Shown piece after piece: positions 34,178-44,166 of a DNA stretch of 64,000 bases. The position numbers were made by a program, and so were the translations under genes. Numbering within the stretch: position 1 is the first letter of the stretch; each line of letters opens with the position of its first letter. The notes beneath the pieces are model-generated. The model was not told the DNA's origin, ran no database searches, and worked only from the letters and a program-made list of their open reading frames with translations. The stretch comes from Catenuloplanes niger (GTDB taxonomy: Bacteria; Actinomycetota; Actinomycetes; Mycobacteriales; Micromonosporaceae): assembly GCF_031458255.1 (NCBI RefSeq), contig NZ_JAVDYC010000001.1, positions 5,961,001 to 6,025,000 on the forward strand, written 5' to 3'.

Positions 34178-35680
34178 GTGACCACGCTCGATTGGGTGGT
34201 TATCGGTGGGTACTTCGTGGTGATGGTCGGCATCGGCCTGTGGGCCAAGCAACGCATCCACAGCGTCGCCGACTTCTTCACCGCGCGCGGCATGATCCCC
34301 TGGTGGCTATCAGGGATTTCTCACCATATGTCGGGCTATAGCGCGATCATGTTCGTCGCGTTCGCGGCGGTCGCGTACAACTACGGCCTCGCCATGTACG
34401 TCTGGTGGGCGCTCACGATCGGTCTCGGCGTCGGCATCGGCGCGTTCGTCTTCGCGGCCCGGTGGAACCGGCTGCGATCCAAGCACGGCGTGGCCTCTCC
34501 GCTGGAGTACCTGGCCCGTCGCTACAACGTCCCCACCCAGCAGGCGCTCGCGTACAGTGGCGCGCTCCTGAAGGTCGTCGACATCGCGGCCAAGTGGGTG
34601 GCCATCGCGGTGCTGCTGCGCGGCTTCGCGGGCGTGCCGATCGTCTGGGGCATCCTGATCACGGGCGCGGTCACGCTCGTCTACATCACGGCGGGCGGGC
34701 TCTGGGCGGACGTGCTCACCGACTTCGGCCAGTTCATCATCCAGGGCATCGCCGGGATCGCCATGTTCTTCGCGTTCCTCGCGCACCTCGGTGGCGTCTC
34801 CGCGCTGTGGACCATGTGGGGTGACCTGCCGGAGGGGCACGGCGACCCGTTCAACGGGCCGTACACGCTGACGTTCTTCCTCGCGCTGCTGTTCATCAAG
34901 ACGTTCGAGTACAACGGCGGCATGTGGAACCTGGCCCAGCGCTACATGGCCGCGCCGTCCGGTTCCGCCGCCAAGCGGTCCGCGCTGCTGTCCAGCGGCC
35001 TGTGGCTGGTCTGGCCGCTGATCCTGTTCATGCCGATGTTCGCGGCACCGCTGATCGTCCCCGGGATCGCCAACCCCGAGCAGGCGTACGTGGAGCTGGC
35101 CAAGACGCTGCTGCCGCCCGGCATCATCGGGCTGGTGCTGGCCGGATTCTTCTCGCACACCATGGCGATGGTCTCGTCGGACGCCAACGTGATCTCCTCC
35201 GTGGTGACCCGCGACATCGCGCCGGTGCTGGTGCGCGCGGTCCGCAACCTGAGCGAGCGCGCCGAGCTGACCTTCGCCCGGATCACCACGTTCACGTTCG
35301 TGCTGATCAGCATGGTGATTGCGATGACCACCCAGGGGCAGGGCGTGGTGCTCAAGATTGTGGTGGACGTGGTCGCCGCGACCATGGGCCCGATCTCGAT
35401 CCCGCTGATGCTCGGCCTGCTGCCCTGGTTCCGGCGCAGCGGCCCGCTCGCCGCGATCGTGTCGTGGGCGGCCGGGCTCGGCGTCTGGGTCGTGATCCGG
35501 TGGGTGCTGGAGGAGACCAGCCAGACCATGGTGGTCGGCGTCCCGCTGGTCACCTCGCTGGTGCTCTACGTGGCGATCGGGCTGCTCCGCCCGGAGCGGA
35601 CACCGGAGCGCGACGACCTGATCGACTCGCTCGACAACGACCCGGCCGGCGAGCCGAAACACCCGGTCGCGGCGGCCTGA
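34178..35680 (+). CDS. Sodium:solute symporter (SSS family)
   Basis: A 500-aa membrane protein with about 13 helices. WVVIGGYFVVMVGIGLWAKQ opens helix 1; GMIPWWLSGISHHMSGYSAI contains the sodium-site region of helix 1/2; QRYMAAPSGSAAKRSA is the conserved loop of the family. First gene of the kdu operon, GTG start, 60 bp before kduI. I infer import of an unsaturated or keto-deoxy uronate, since no other uptake system is present, but SSS specificity cannot be read from sequence. Confidence 0.88.
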   Translation: MTTLDWVVIGGYFVVMVGIGLWAKQRIHSVADFFTARGMIPWWLSGISHHMSGYSAIMFVAFAAVAYNYGLAMYVWWALTIGLGVGIGAFVFAARWNRLRSKHGVASPLEYLARRYNVPTQQALAYSGALLKVVDIAAKWVAIAVLLRGFAGVPIVWGILITGAVTLVYITAGGLWADVLTDFGQFIIQGIAGIAMFFAFLAHLGGVSALWTMWGDLPEGHGDPFNGPYTLTFFLALLFIKTFEYNGGMWNLAQRYMAAPSGSAAKRSALLSSGLWLVWPLILFMPMFAAPLIVPGIANPEQAYVELAKTLLPPGIIGLVLAGFFSHTMAMVSSDANVISSVVTRDIAPVLVRAVRNLSERAELTFARITTFTFVLISMVIAMTTQGQGVVLKIVVDVVAATMGPISIPLMLGLLPWFRRSGPLAAIVSWAAGLGVWVVIRWVLEETSQTMVVGVPLVTSLVLYVAIGLLRPERTPERDDLIDSLDNDPAGEPKHPVAAA

Positions 35681-35686
35681 TCCGTC

Positions 35687-35720
35687 TCATGTGTCGATAA
35701 ACTGTCCTATGTAGCGGAAC
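35687..35720 (+). promoter_or_regulatory. Second copy of the kdu operator-like block, upstream of kduI
   Basis: GTCCTATGTAGCGGAAC at 35704-35720 shares GTnC-N2-TGTAGC-N-GAAC with the site at 34122-34138, and both are preceded 17-18 bp upstream by TCATGT. It lies 20 bp before the kduI start in the 60-bp gap after the symporter gene, so kduI may have its own regulated promoter. Confidence 0.55.
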
Positions 35721-35740
35721 GAAACGGTAGGGGAGGGCTC

Positions 35741-36541
35741 ATGGAGTCACGGCACGCCACAGCCCCGGACCAGCTGGCGGGCATGGACACCGACCAACTG
35801 CGCCGGCGGTTCCTGGTGGAGGACCTGTTCGCACCCGGCGAGGTGCGGCTGACGTACTCGCACGAGGACCGCATCGTGGTCGGCGGGTCGGACGGCACCA
35901 CCGCACTGCCCTGCCCCGACGAACTGCGGTCCGAGTTCTTCCTGGAGCGCCGCGAGCTCGGCGTGGTCAACATCGGTGACGCCGGCACGGTCACCGTCGA
36001 CGGCGACCGCTACGAGCTCGCGGCGAAGGAGGTGCTCTACGTCGGCCGGGGCGCCCGCGACGTGCGCTTCGACGGCCGGTTCTACCTCGTCTCCACGCCC
36101 GCGCACGCGGCCCACCCGACGGTGAAGGCCACGCTCGACGACGCGGAGCCGGTGCGTCTCGGCTCCCAGGACGGGTCCAACGACCGCACGATCTACAAGT
36201 ACATCCACGTCAAGGGCATCCAGAGCTGCCAGCTCGTGCTCGGCGTGACCGTGCTCGCGCCCGGCAGCATGTGGAACACCATGCCGTGCCACACCCACGA
36301 GCGCCGCACCGAGGTCTACTTCTACTTCGACCTGCCGGAGACCGACCGGGTGGTGCACCTGATGGGCCGGCCGGACGCGACCCGCAACCTGATCGTGGCA
36401 CCGGAGCAGGCCGTCATCTCGCCGTCCTGGTCGGTGCACTGCGGCTTCGGCACCCGCAGCTACGCGTTCGTGTGGGCGATGGGCGGCGAGAACCAGGCGT
36501 ACGAGGACGTCGAGCCGGTCGCGATCGGCGACCTGCGGTGA
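35741..36541 (+). CDS. kduI: 5-dehydro-4-deoxy-D-glucuronate isomerase
   Basis: A 266-aa two-cupin zinc enzyme that converts 5-keto-4-deoxyuronate to 2,5-diketo-3-deoxygluconate in pectin/alginate-type uronate degradation. The metal ligands are in MPCHTHERRTEVYFYFDLPE (two His and Glu) and WSVHCGFG (His). The start ATG has GGGGAGGG 3-4 nt upstream. It overlaps kduD by GTGA. Confidence 0.95.
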   Translation: MESRHATAPDQLAGMDTDQLRRRFLVEDLFAPGEVRLTYSHEDRIVVGGSDGTTALPCPDELRSEFFLERRELGVVNIGDAGTVTVDGDRYELAAKEVLYVGRGARDVRFDGRFYLVSTPAHAAHPTVKATLDDAEPVRLGSQDGSNDRTIYKYIHVKGIQSCQLVLGVTVLAPGSMWNTMPCHTHERRTEVYFYFDLPETDRVVHLMGRPDATRNLIVAPEQAVISPSWSVHCGFGTRSYAFVWAMGGENQAYEDVEPVAIGDLR

Positions 36542-37284
36542 CCTCACCGTTCTCGCTGCACGGCCGGACCGCGCTGGTCACCGGCGCCCGCACCGGCATG
36601 GGCCGGGCCATCGCGGTCGGCCTCGCCCAGGCCGGTGCGGACCTGGTGCTGCACGGCCGCACCGACGACCTCGACGAGACCGAGGCCGAGGTGCGCAAGG
36701 CCGGCCGCCAGGTCTCCCGGTGGGTCCTCGACCTGTCCGACACCGCCGCCATCCCGGATGCGGCCGCCGTGCTGCCCGAGGTGGACATCCTGGTCAACAA
36801 CGCCGGCATCATCCGGCGGGCGCCCGCGGCCGAGCACTCGTTCGCCGACTGGCGGGCCGTGCTCGACATCGACCTGGACGCGATCTTCCTGCTCAGTCGC
36901 GCGGTGGGCGCGCGCATGCTGGCCCGGCGCAGCGGAAAGATCATCTCAGTCGCGTCGATGCTGTCCTTCCAGGGCGGCGTGCACGTGCCCGGCTACGCCG
37001 CCGCCAAGCACGGCGTGGCCGGCCTGACCAAGGCGCTGGCCTGTGAATGGGCCGCCCGGGGGGTGCAGGTCAACGCGGTCGCGCCGGGATACATGGAGAC
37101 CGACAACACGGCGGCGCTGCGGGCCGACCCGGTGCGCGAGGCCGAGATCAGGTCGCGCATCCCGGCCGGGCGCTGGGGCCGCGCGGAGGACGTGGCGGGT
37201 GCGGTCGTCTTCCTGGCCTCGTCCGCGGCCGACTACGTCAACGGGCACGTCCTCGCGGTGGACGGAGGCTGGCTCGCCCGCTGA
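36538..37284 (+). CDS. kduD: 2-dehydro-3-deoxy-D-gluconate 5-dehydrogenase (SDR family)
   Basis: A 248-aa classical short-chain dehydrogenase that reduces 2,5-diketo-3-deoxygluconate to 2-keto-3-deoxygluconate (KDG). NAD(P)-binding TGARTGMG (residues about 16-23), NNAGI, and catalytic YAAAK with the upstream Ser are present. The GTG start overlaps the kduI stop. KDG kinase and aldolase are not in this window and must be encoded elsewhere. Confidence 0.93.
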   Translation: MTSPFSLHGRTALVTGARTGMGRAIAVGLAQAGADLVLHGRTDDLDETEAEVRKAGRQVSRWVLDLSDTAAIPDAAAVLPEVDILVNNAGIIRRAPAAEHSFADWRAVLDIDLDAIFLLSRAVGARMLARRSGKIISVASMLSFQGGVHVPGYAAAKHGVAGLTKALACEWAARGVQVNAVAPGYMETDNTAALRADPVREAEIRSRIPAGRWGRAEDVAGAVVFLASSAADYVNGHVLAVDGGWLAR

Positions 37285-37295
37285 GTACCACCGAA

Positions 37296-37301
37296 TAGGC
37301 T
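37296..37301 (+). promoter_or_regulatory. Leaderless -10 element (TAGGCT) of the IclR gene
   Basis: TAGGCT, 7 nt, then ATG at 37309. It implies that the regulator has its own leaderless transcript in addition to read-through from kduD, which ends 24 bp upstream. Confidence 0.55.
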
Positions 37302-37308
37302 GGATCTC

Positions 37309-38067
37309 ATGGCCAGGGAAGGCAGTTCCATCGACAAGACGCTGGCGGTGCTGGAGGCGCTCGCCGAGCACCACCGCGTCACCGACATCGCCGTGGCGAC
37401 CGGCGTCTCCAAGTCGACCGTGCACCGCATCCTCCAGGCGCTGGTGCTGTGGGGCTTCGCCCGGCCGGACGGGCTCGGCAGCTACGAGCCCGGCCCGCGC
37501 ATCCTGACGCTGGCGGGCCGGGTGATGAACCGGTTCGACCCGGCCCGCCAGGCGTCCGGCGCGCTGCGGGCGCTCCGCGAGTCCACCGGGTACACCACAC
37601 ACTTCGCGATCCGCAGCGCGGACGAGGTGGTGTATGTAGACAAGCAGGAGGGCCGCCGTCCCTACCAGATGCCGTCCCGGATCGGCATGGGCGTCGCGCT
37701 GCACACCACCGCGATCGGCAAGGCGATCCTGGCCCAGCTCAGCGACGAGGAGGTGCTGGCGATCTGCCGCCGCACCGGTCTGCCGCAGCGCACCAGGGCC
37801 ACCCTGACCAGCGAGGAGGACCTGCTGACCCATCTGGCCCGGGTCCGGGTGCTCGGCTACGCCGTCGACGACGAGGAGAACGAGCCCGGCATCCGCTGCG
37901 TCGGCGCCGCGGTCTTCGACCACACCGGCCAGGTCCTCGGCGGCATCTCCATCTCCACGCTCGCCATGGACAGCACGATGACCGACCTGGAGGCGCACGC
38001 TCCCGACGTCATCGCCTCCGCCCGGGACGTCTCCACCGCGCTCGGCGCCGCGATCCCCGCGCTCTGA
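37309..38067 (+). CDS. IclR family transcriptional regulator (KdgR-like)
   Basis: A 252-aa regulator. The N-terminal winged helix is at about residues 6-65 (VTDIAVATGVSKSTVHRILQ), and the GAF-like effector domain at about 80-250 (IGMGVALHTTAIGKAILAQL is the family hallmark). Being last in the kdu cluster, it is probably the KDG-responsive repressor of the operon, as KdgR is in enterobacteria. The GTnC-N2-TGTAGC-N-GAAC sites before the symporter and kduI are its candidate operators. Confidence 0.9.
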   Translation: MAREGSSIDKTLAVLEALAEHHRVTDIAVATGVSKSTVHRILQALVLWGFARPDGLGSYEPGPRILTLAGRVMNRFDPARQASGALRALRESTGYTTHFAIRSADEVVYVDKQEGRRPYQMPSRIGMGVALHTTAIGKAILAQLSDEEVLAICRRTGLPQRTRATLTSEEDLLTHLARVRVLGYAVDDEENEPGIRCVGAAVFDHTGQVLGGISISTLAMDSTMTDLEAHAPDVIASARDVSTALGAAIPAL

Positions 38068-38098
38068 GGCCCACCCCTCGGCCCAGGCCACCCACGAA

Positions 38099-38153
38099 CG
38101 CGCGAGGTGCGCGGTGGACACGGTGGTGCCGTGTCCACCGCGCACCTCGCGCG
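38099..38153. terminator. 25-bp perfect inverted repeat after the IclR gene
   Basis: Positions 38099-38123 and 38129-38153 are exact complements around a 5-nt loop. This is the longest perfect hairpin in the window. It lies 31 bp beyond the regulator stop and has no T-tract. A second hairpin, CGGGGACGCCC (38282-38292) with GGGCGTCCCCG (38300-38310), lies nearer the convergent DUF7455 gene. The 314-bp interval holds no gene. Confidence 0.75.
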
Positions 38154-38381
38154 GTGAGTCCTGCCGGGCTCCGGCCGTCGTCGCGGCGTCCCGTGGGAGC
38201 GCTCGGCGACGGCCACCGGGTCGGAGACGGGAGACCTGGGTCTCCCATCCCCGGAGCCGGGCGGTCCCGAGGATGTGGAAACGGGGACGCCCCACACCTG
38301 GGCGTCCCCGTCATCGGGTCGACTCGTTCGGTTGTGCCGGGTTCCGCCGGGCTCGGCGGGACCAGTGTGACTTCGGCAGGA

Positions 38382-38612
38382 TCAGCGGCGCATCATGTCC
38401 GCGCCTCGCCAGGTGAACTCCGGCTCGGTCACGTACTGCACTGCGATCTTGACGAGATCGTCGGCGTACTTGTTCGCGTGGTGTCCGCAGAACACCAGCT
38501 CACTGCCGCCGGCAATGGTCACCCGCAACTTGCCCGCCGCGCTGCAACGATCGCAGCGTTCATCGGCGGCTGGGGGCGCCGCCGTTTCTGGCGGCGTGAG
38601 GGTCGGGGTCAT
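38382..38612 (-). CDS. DUF7455-type small Cys-rich protein
   Basis: A 76-aa protein with a flexible Pro/Thr/Ala N-terminus and a compact core DERCDRCSAAGKLRV ... ELVFCGHHANKY. The CxxC and CGHH pairs would bind one zinc ion. ATG 38612 is preceded by GAGGAGGAAGG; a longer frame to 38669 lacks such a site. Similar small proteins are common next to sigA in high-GC Actinobacteria. Function unknown. Confidence 0.82.
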   Translation of the reverse strand: MTPTLTPPETAAPPAADERCDRCSAAGKLRVTIAGGSELVFCGHHANKYADDLVKIAVQYVTEPEFTWRGADMMRR

Positions 38613-39074
38613 CGCCTTCCTCCTCGGGTCGTCACCGATGAACAGGTTCTTCGGTAGTGCTTCACCCATTGTCCAACACCCGTGACGGGTGCGGCCTTCC
38701 CATGGTGCCCTCGGGGGACCGAGGTCACACCTGGTATGGACAGTGTGCCGTGCTCCAAGGGTGCCACGTCAACGATCACATCCCCACAACTCTTTGATCA
38801 CCACCGAAGGATGTACGGGTGGTGATCAATCAGGCACGGAAAGTTGACTCCGAAGTCAGCATCCGGATAATTGATCGTTGGGTGACCAGCCGGGCCGGGT
38901 GATTTTCATGGCTTTCCGGCCTCCTCTGTGCCCGATCGCGCGCTTCGTCCCATTCGCGGGCTTCGCCTTTTCGGTCATCGGGAATCGCCCGTTCGGGTGT
39001 CCCCCACAAACAGGTCTTAACGGACATCGGCCGCACCCCTCGAGGGGTGCGGCCGATGTCTGCGTTCGGTGCGA
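38613..39074. other. 462-bp interval between DUF7455 and sigA with several symmetric elements
   Basis: No protein gene is supported. TTGATCACCACC (38794-38805) is the complement of GGTGGTGATCAA (38818-38829). A plus-strand promoter-like pair, TTGACT (38844-38849) and TAATTG (38868-38873), has the palindrome TGACT-N4-AGTCA over its -35. A 38-bp perfect palindrome ends the interval (separate entry). Local GC is lower than in flanking genes. A short plus-strand RNA from about 38880 to 39060 is possible. Confidence 0.45.
39023..39060 (-). terminator. 38-bp perfect palindrome downstream of sigA
   Basis: The palindrome (GACATCGGCCGCACCCCT, then CG, then its complement) starts 14 bp beyond the sigA stop. 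On the minus strand it is followed by CGTTAAGACC, so it is a plausible sigA terminator; being symmetric it could stop transcription from either side. Confidence 0.7.
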
Positions 39075-40655
<1,581 letters not shown>

Positions 40656-40795
40656 GAATGACCTTCCGGAGGCGAAGAACGAGCACGGCCGATCCGGCGG
40701 GCAGCGCGAGCAGACGTTGCGGGCCGGTGATGTAGTGGCCCCCGAGCCGCGGACCGATCGGCGTGGCGACCGTCCGTGTCACGTGGGCAGCGTGA

Positions 40796-40801
40796 ATTGT
40801 A
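40796..40801 (-). promoter_or_regulatory. Putative sigA -10 element (TACAAT)
   Basis: TACAAT on the minus strand, about 140 bp upstream of the sigA start, is the best housekeeping-type -10 in the region. The -35 is poor. The intervening leader has no obvious RNA motif. Confidence 0.4.
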
Positions 40802-40934
40802 ACGCTGTCTGAGGCAAACAGCTTGCGCCCCGCGCCGCGGAGCGCGGTGCGAGAGGCGCGAAGTAGGTGATGACGGGGGTTTGCCAGCGATCGTACCCCG
40901 CCGGACGGGCGCCCGGTGCGTGCGGGACGGCAGT

Positions 40935-41777
40935 ATGGATCGCGTGCAACACACCTCTTCAGAGCCCCTGGACCTGCTCAAGACGGCCGTCGAGATCGCC
41001 CGCCGGGCCGCGGACACCGCCGCCCGGATGCGGGCCGAGGCGGTCAGCTCGGCCATCGAGACCAAGAGCACCGACACCGACGTGGTGACCGCGGCGGACC
41101 GCGCCGTGGAGCGCCAGATCTCCGAGGAACTGCGCACGCTGCGGCCCGGCGACGCGCTGCTCGGCGAGGAGTACGGCGAGAGCGCCGACCGGGCCACCGG
41201 TGCCGCCGCCGGCGGGCGCGTGCGGTGGATCGTCGACCCGATCGACGGCACCGTGAACTACCTGTACGGCCTGCCGCAGTACGCCGTGTCGATCGCCGTC
41301 GAGGTGGACGGCACGGTGGTGGCCGGGGTGGTGCGCAACGCGGCCACCGGCGACGAATGGACGGCCACCCGCGGCGGCGGTGCGTTCCACGACGGCCGGC
41401 CGATCCGCGGCTCCCGGCAGACCGTGCTCGCGCAGGCGCTGGTCGGCACCGGGTTCGGCTACGACGCGGCGCGGCGCACGCACCAGGCCGGCGTGCTGTC
41501 CGGCCTGCTGCCGCACGTGCGGGACATCCGGCGGTTCGGTGCGGCGTCGCTGGACCTCTGCTTCGCGGCGGAGGGCCTGATCGACGCGTACTACGAGAAG
41601 GGCCTGAACCCGTGGGACCACGCGGCCGGCGGCCTGGTGGCCCGGGAGGCGGGCCTGACCGTGGCCGGCCTGGACGGCGCGGAGCCGGGCCTGCCGATGG
41701 TGATCGCGGCCCCGCCCGCGCTCTTCGCGCCGCTGCACGACCGCCTGGTCGCCCTGGACGCCGCCGGCGGGGCCTGA
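40935..41777 (+). CDS. suhB: Inositol monophosphatase family protein
   Basis: A 280-aa Mg-dependent, Li-sensitive type phosphatase of myo-inositol 1-phosphate or related sugar phosphates. Metal motifs: GEEYGE, DPIDGTVN and WDHAAGGLVAREAG. The homologue follows sigA in mycobacteria, where it feeds inositol into phosphatidylinositol and mycothiol pathways (family knowledge). ATG 40935 is used. GTG 40944 is a real alternative because CAGTAT sits 7 nt before it, in the leaderless configuration. Confidence 0.92.
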   Translation: MDRVQHTSSEPLDLLKTAVEIARRAADTAARMRAEAVSSAIETKSTDTDVVTAADRAVERQISEELRTLRPGDALLGEEYGESADRATGAAAGGRVRWIVDPIDGTVNYLYGLPQYAVSIAVEVDGTVVAGVVRNAATGDEWTATRGGGAFHDGRPIRGSRQTVLAQALVGTGFGYDAARRTHQAGVLSGLLPHVRDIRRFGAASLDLCFAAEGLIDAYYEKGLNPWDHAAGGLVAREAGLTVAGLDGAEPGLPMVIAAPPALFAPLHDRLVALDAAGGA

Positions 41778-41911
41778 ACCCGCGGCAACGCCCGACCGGA
41801 CCGGCCGGGCCGTTCGGCGCCGCCCCGCCCGGGGTGGCGCCGGGCCGCGGGGTGTCGAGCCTGGGGTGTCGAGACGAGGGAGTGCCGAGCCAGGGAGCGG
41901 GTGACGGCCGG

Positions 41912-42430
41912 CTACGCCGCGCAGGCGCCCGGCGGGACCTCGGCCTGGCCGAGCTCGACCAGGGACTGGTTGACCTCGGTGGTGGTGGCGAGCTGCTCGA
42001 AGCCGGTGCCGATCACCACGTCGACGACGTCGCTGTCGCGGCCCTCGTCGTACTCGGTCAGCGCGTTGTCCAGGAAGTAGGCGCGGAGCAGGTGGGCCGC
42101 GCCGACCGCCTTCGGTCCGTACCGCAGGATCGCCACGTCGTCGCTGGTGCGGTCGCTGTTCTCCGGCTTCTCCACCTGGAACTTGCGGTTGCTGAAGTCG
42201 GTCGACACGCGGGCGCCGAGACCGTTCTGCCCGGCCGCGTTGAACACCTTCAGCTTCACGTCCTTCGGCTCGGGCAGCGCGACGTTGGCGAGCACGTAGC
42301 CCGGGGGGCACTCCTCGGTCACGGTGGCCTCGGTCTGCGTGTCCTGCACGAGCGCCACCGCGACGAACACGATGGCGGCGACGGTCAGCACGCTCAGGAC
42401 GATGAGCGCCCGCATGCGCGCATAGCTCAT
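41912..42430 (-). CDS. cei: Envelope integrity protein Cei homologue (LytR C-terminal domain)
   Basis: A 172-aa membrane-anchored protein with one N-terminal helix (about residues 7-28) and an extracytoplasmic LytR_C domain. VKLKVFNAAGQNGLGARVST and AILRYGPKAVGAAHLLRAYF are typical. It sits between suhB and the DUF4193 gene exactly as Rv2700 (cei) does in M. tuberculosis, where it contributes to envelope integrity. Two Cys (41 and 170) may form a disulfide. Confidence 0.88.
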   Translation of the reverse strand: MSYARMRALIVLSVLTVAAIVFVAVALVQDTQTEATVTEECPPGYVLANVALPEPKDVKLKVFNAAGQNGLGARVSTDFSNRKFQVEKPENSDRTSDDVAILRYGPKAVGAAHLLRAYFLDNALTEYDEGRDSDVVDVVIGTGFEQLATTTEVNQSLVELGQAEVPPGACAA

Positions 42431-42817
42431 GTTGGTGACGGCTCCCCGCGGAATGGGTGGGTTTGGCGGTGTCCCGCTGAGGTTAACGCGTGGGGGCCTG
42501 CCCGGGGAAAGTGATGAGGGTTCCCGGCGTGCCGACGATGATCGGCGCAACGGACCCCCTACCTTGGTGTCGCCTGAATCACATTGGGAACATCTGGGCG
42601 GGCCGGGGCGTACAAGCAACGCACGAGAGCGGTAAGGTACCGCGCTCGCTGGGGGGAGTTTCTTGGTGAGCTGCCGTCGTGGTGTCACCATCAGCATCGT
42701 CGCTGAGGGTGACGTCACAGGTGCAAAGTGTGCCAACGTTGGCCGCCAGGGAACCGAACATCGCCGTCCGGCGTTACAGACGCCGGACGACACATCGATA
42801 CGGGAGAGTGACAACCG
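42431..42817 (+). promoter_or_regulatory. 387-bp divergent region with a long leader of the DUF4193 gene
   Basis: A TAAGGT -10-like hexamer at 42633-42638 would start a leader of about 170 nt. Within it GGGGGGAG (42651-42658) precedes a TTGGTG start pair at 42663-42668, whose frame stays open past the DUF4193 start in another register. A 9-bp hairpin (CGTCCGGCG at 42765-42773 with CGCCGGACG at 42781-42789) lies just before the true ribosome-binding site CGGGAGAG. A regulatory uORF is possible. The cei promoter should also be here but is not evident. Confidence 0.4.
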
Positions 42818-43114
42818 ATGGCCACCGACTACGACGCCCCGCGTCGCGACGAGGTCGACCTCGGCGAGGACAGCCTTGAGGAACTCAAGGCACGTCGCGT
42901 CGACTCGCAGTCCGGCGCCGTCGACGTGGATGAGGCCGAGGTAGCCGAGAACTTCGAGCTGCCCGGTGCTGACCTGGCCGACGAGGAACTGACTGTCAAG
43001 GTGCTGCCGATGCAGCAGGACGAGTTCCGCTGCTCGCGGTGCTTCCTGGTGCACCACCGCAGCCAGCTTGCCCACGAGCGCAACGGCGAGCTGATCTGCC
43101 ACGAGTGCGCCTGA
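42818..43114 (+). CDS. DUF4193 family Cys-rich protein
   Basis: A 98-aa acidic protein conserved across Actinobacteria (Rv2699c in M. tuberculosis). The start ATDYDAPRRDE and the C-terminal four-cysteine zinc ribbon, CSRCFLVHHRSQLAHE then LICHECA, define the family. The ribosome-binding site GGGAGAG is 9 nt before the ATG. Function unknown; the acidic body and ribbon recall small RNA-polymerase-associated factors, which is speculation. Confidence 0.93.
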   Translation: MATDYDAPRRDEVDLGEDSLEELKARRVDSQSGAVDVDEAEVAENFELPGADLADEELTVKVLPMQQDEFRCSRCFLVHHRSQLAHERNGELICHECA

Positions 43115-43323
43115 TCCCCGCTGACGGGTGCACGGGAACAACCGAATAGGGCACACAACCACCGCGTTGCGGGCCGAGGGTGGGCGGTCCGCGACGCGGC
43201 GAGGCCACCGGACCCCGGGGGTTCGGTGGCCGGGATCTGCTTCACTCGATCCACCCGCCCCGACCGGCGTGCGACCCCCTCCGGGTGGGTAGTACCGGTC
43301 AGCGGATCGAGGCAGGAGGCGAG

Positions 43324-44166
43324 ATGACGGACGCCAGCAACGAGCGGCGCACCACAGCGGACGACGTCGTGCCGGCGACCGAGCCGGGCGTGCCGGCCGC
43401 CGGGACCGGTGACCCGGAGCGGTTGAGTCAGGCCATCGCCGGTCTCGCCGAGGAGGAGTTGCCGGCGCCGGTGCGCCGGCGGCTGCTGGGGCGCCTCGTC
43501 CAGTCGGTGCGGGCCAGCGGCGCCGGGCGCATGATCCGGCCGAAGGTGGCGATCCAGTGGATGGTCGACACGGTCAGCCAGATCGCGCCGTACGTGCCGG
43601 TCCGCGACCTGGAGACGTTGCGCCGGCACCACCCGGGCCTGACCGACGAGGAACTGGCCGAGCGCCTGGTGCGCAACGCCGCCCGGGCCACCGCGAGCAT
43701 CGGCGCGGCCGGTGGCGGCGTCGCCGCGATCGAGTGGGCCGTGCCGCCCACGCTGCTGTCCACGCCGGTGCTGCTGGCCACCGAGACCGTGGCCGTGGTG
43801 TCGGTCGAGCTGAAGCTGATCGGCGAGCTGCACGAGATCTACGGGCAGCCGGTGACCGGCAGCGCCACCGAGCGCGCGGTCTCGATGCTGCAGTCCTGGT
43901 CCAGCCAGCGCGGCGTCAACCCGCTGCTGCCCGGCGCGGGCGTCGGCGCGGTGCTCGGCACGGCCGCGCGCCGCGAGCTGCGCGACATGCTGCTGAAGCG
44001 CTTCGGGCGCAACCTGACCACGCTGGGGCCGCTGCTCACCGGCGCGGCCGTGGCCAGCTATCTCAACCGGCGCGCCACCCGCGGGCTCGGCGACCGGCTG
44101 CGCGAGGACCTGCGGGCCGGCCGGGCGAAGCTCGGACCCGCGCCGCGGAGCATCGAGAGCGCCTAG
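43324..44166 (+). CDS. Hypothetical protein (280 aa) with a central hydrophobic segment
   Basis: ATG 43324 has AGGAGG 6-7 nt upstream. A charged N-terminus (about 1-60) precedes a helical region. Gly/Ala-rich hydrophobic stretches at about residues 125-160 (SIGAAGGGVAAIEWAVPPTL) and 195-215, and another near 240-255, may insert in or associate with membranes, in the manner of EcsC- or DUF697-like proteins. I do not recognise the family. It is not part of the mycobacterial gene order and overlaps the convergent DUF3093 gene by 4 bp. Confidence 0.7.
   Translation: MTDASNERRTTADDVVPATEPGVPAAGTGDPERLSQAIAGLAEEELPAPVRRRLLGRLVQSVRASGAGRMIRPKVAIQWMVDTVSQIAPYVPVRDLETLRRHHPGLTDEELAERLVRNAARATASIGAAGGGVAAIEWAVPPTLLSTPVLLATETVAVVSVELKLIGELHEIYGQPVTGSATERAVSMLQSWSSQRGVNPLLPGAGVGAVLGTAARRELRDMLLKRFGRNLTTLGPLLTGAAVASYLNRRATRGLGDRLREDLRAGRAKLGPAPRSIESA

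Noticed and set aside
42663-42944. Separate 93-aa gene upstream of DUF4193
   Set aside because: The peptide becomes Arg/Ser/Thr-biased where it overlaps DUF4193 and has no recognisable fold; it is kept only as a possible regulatory uORF.
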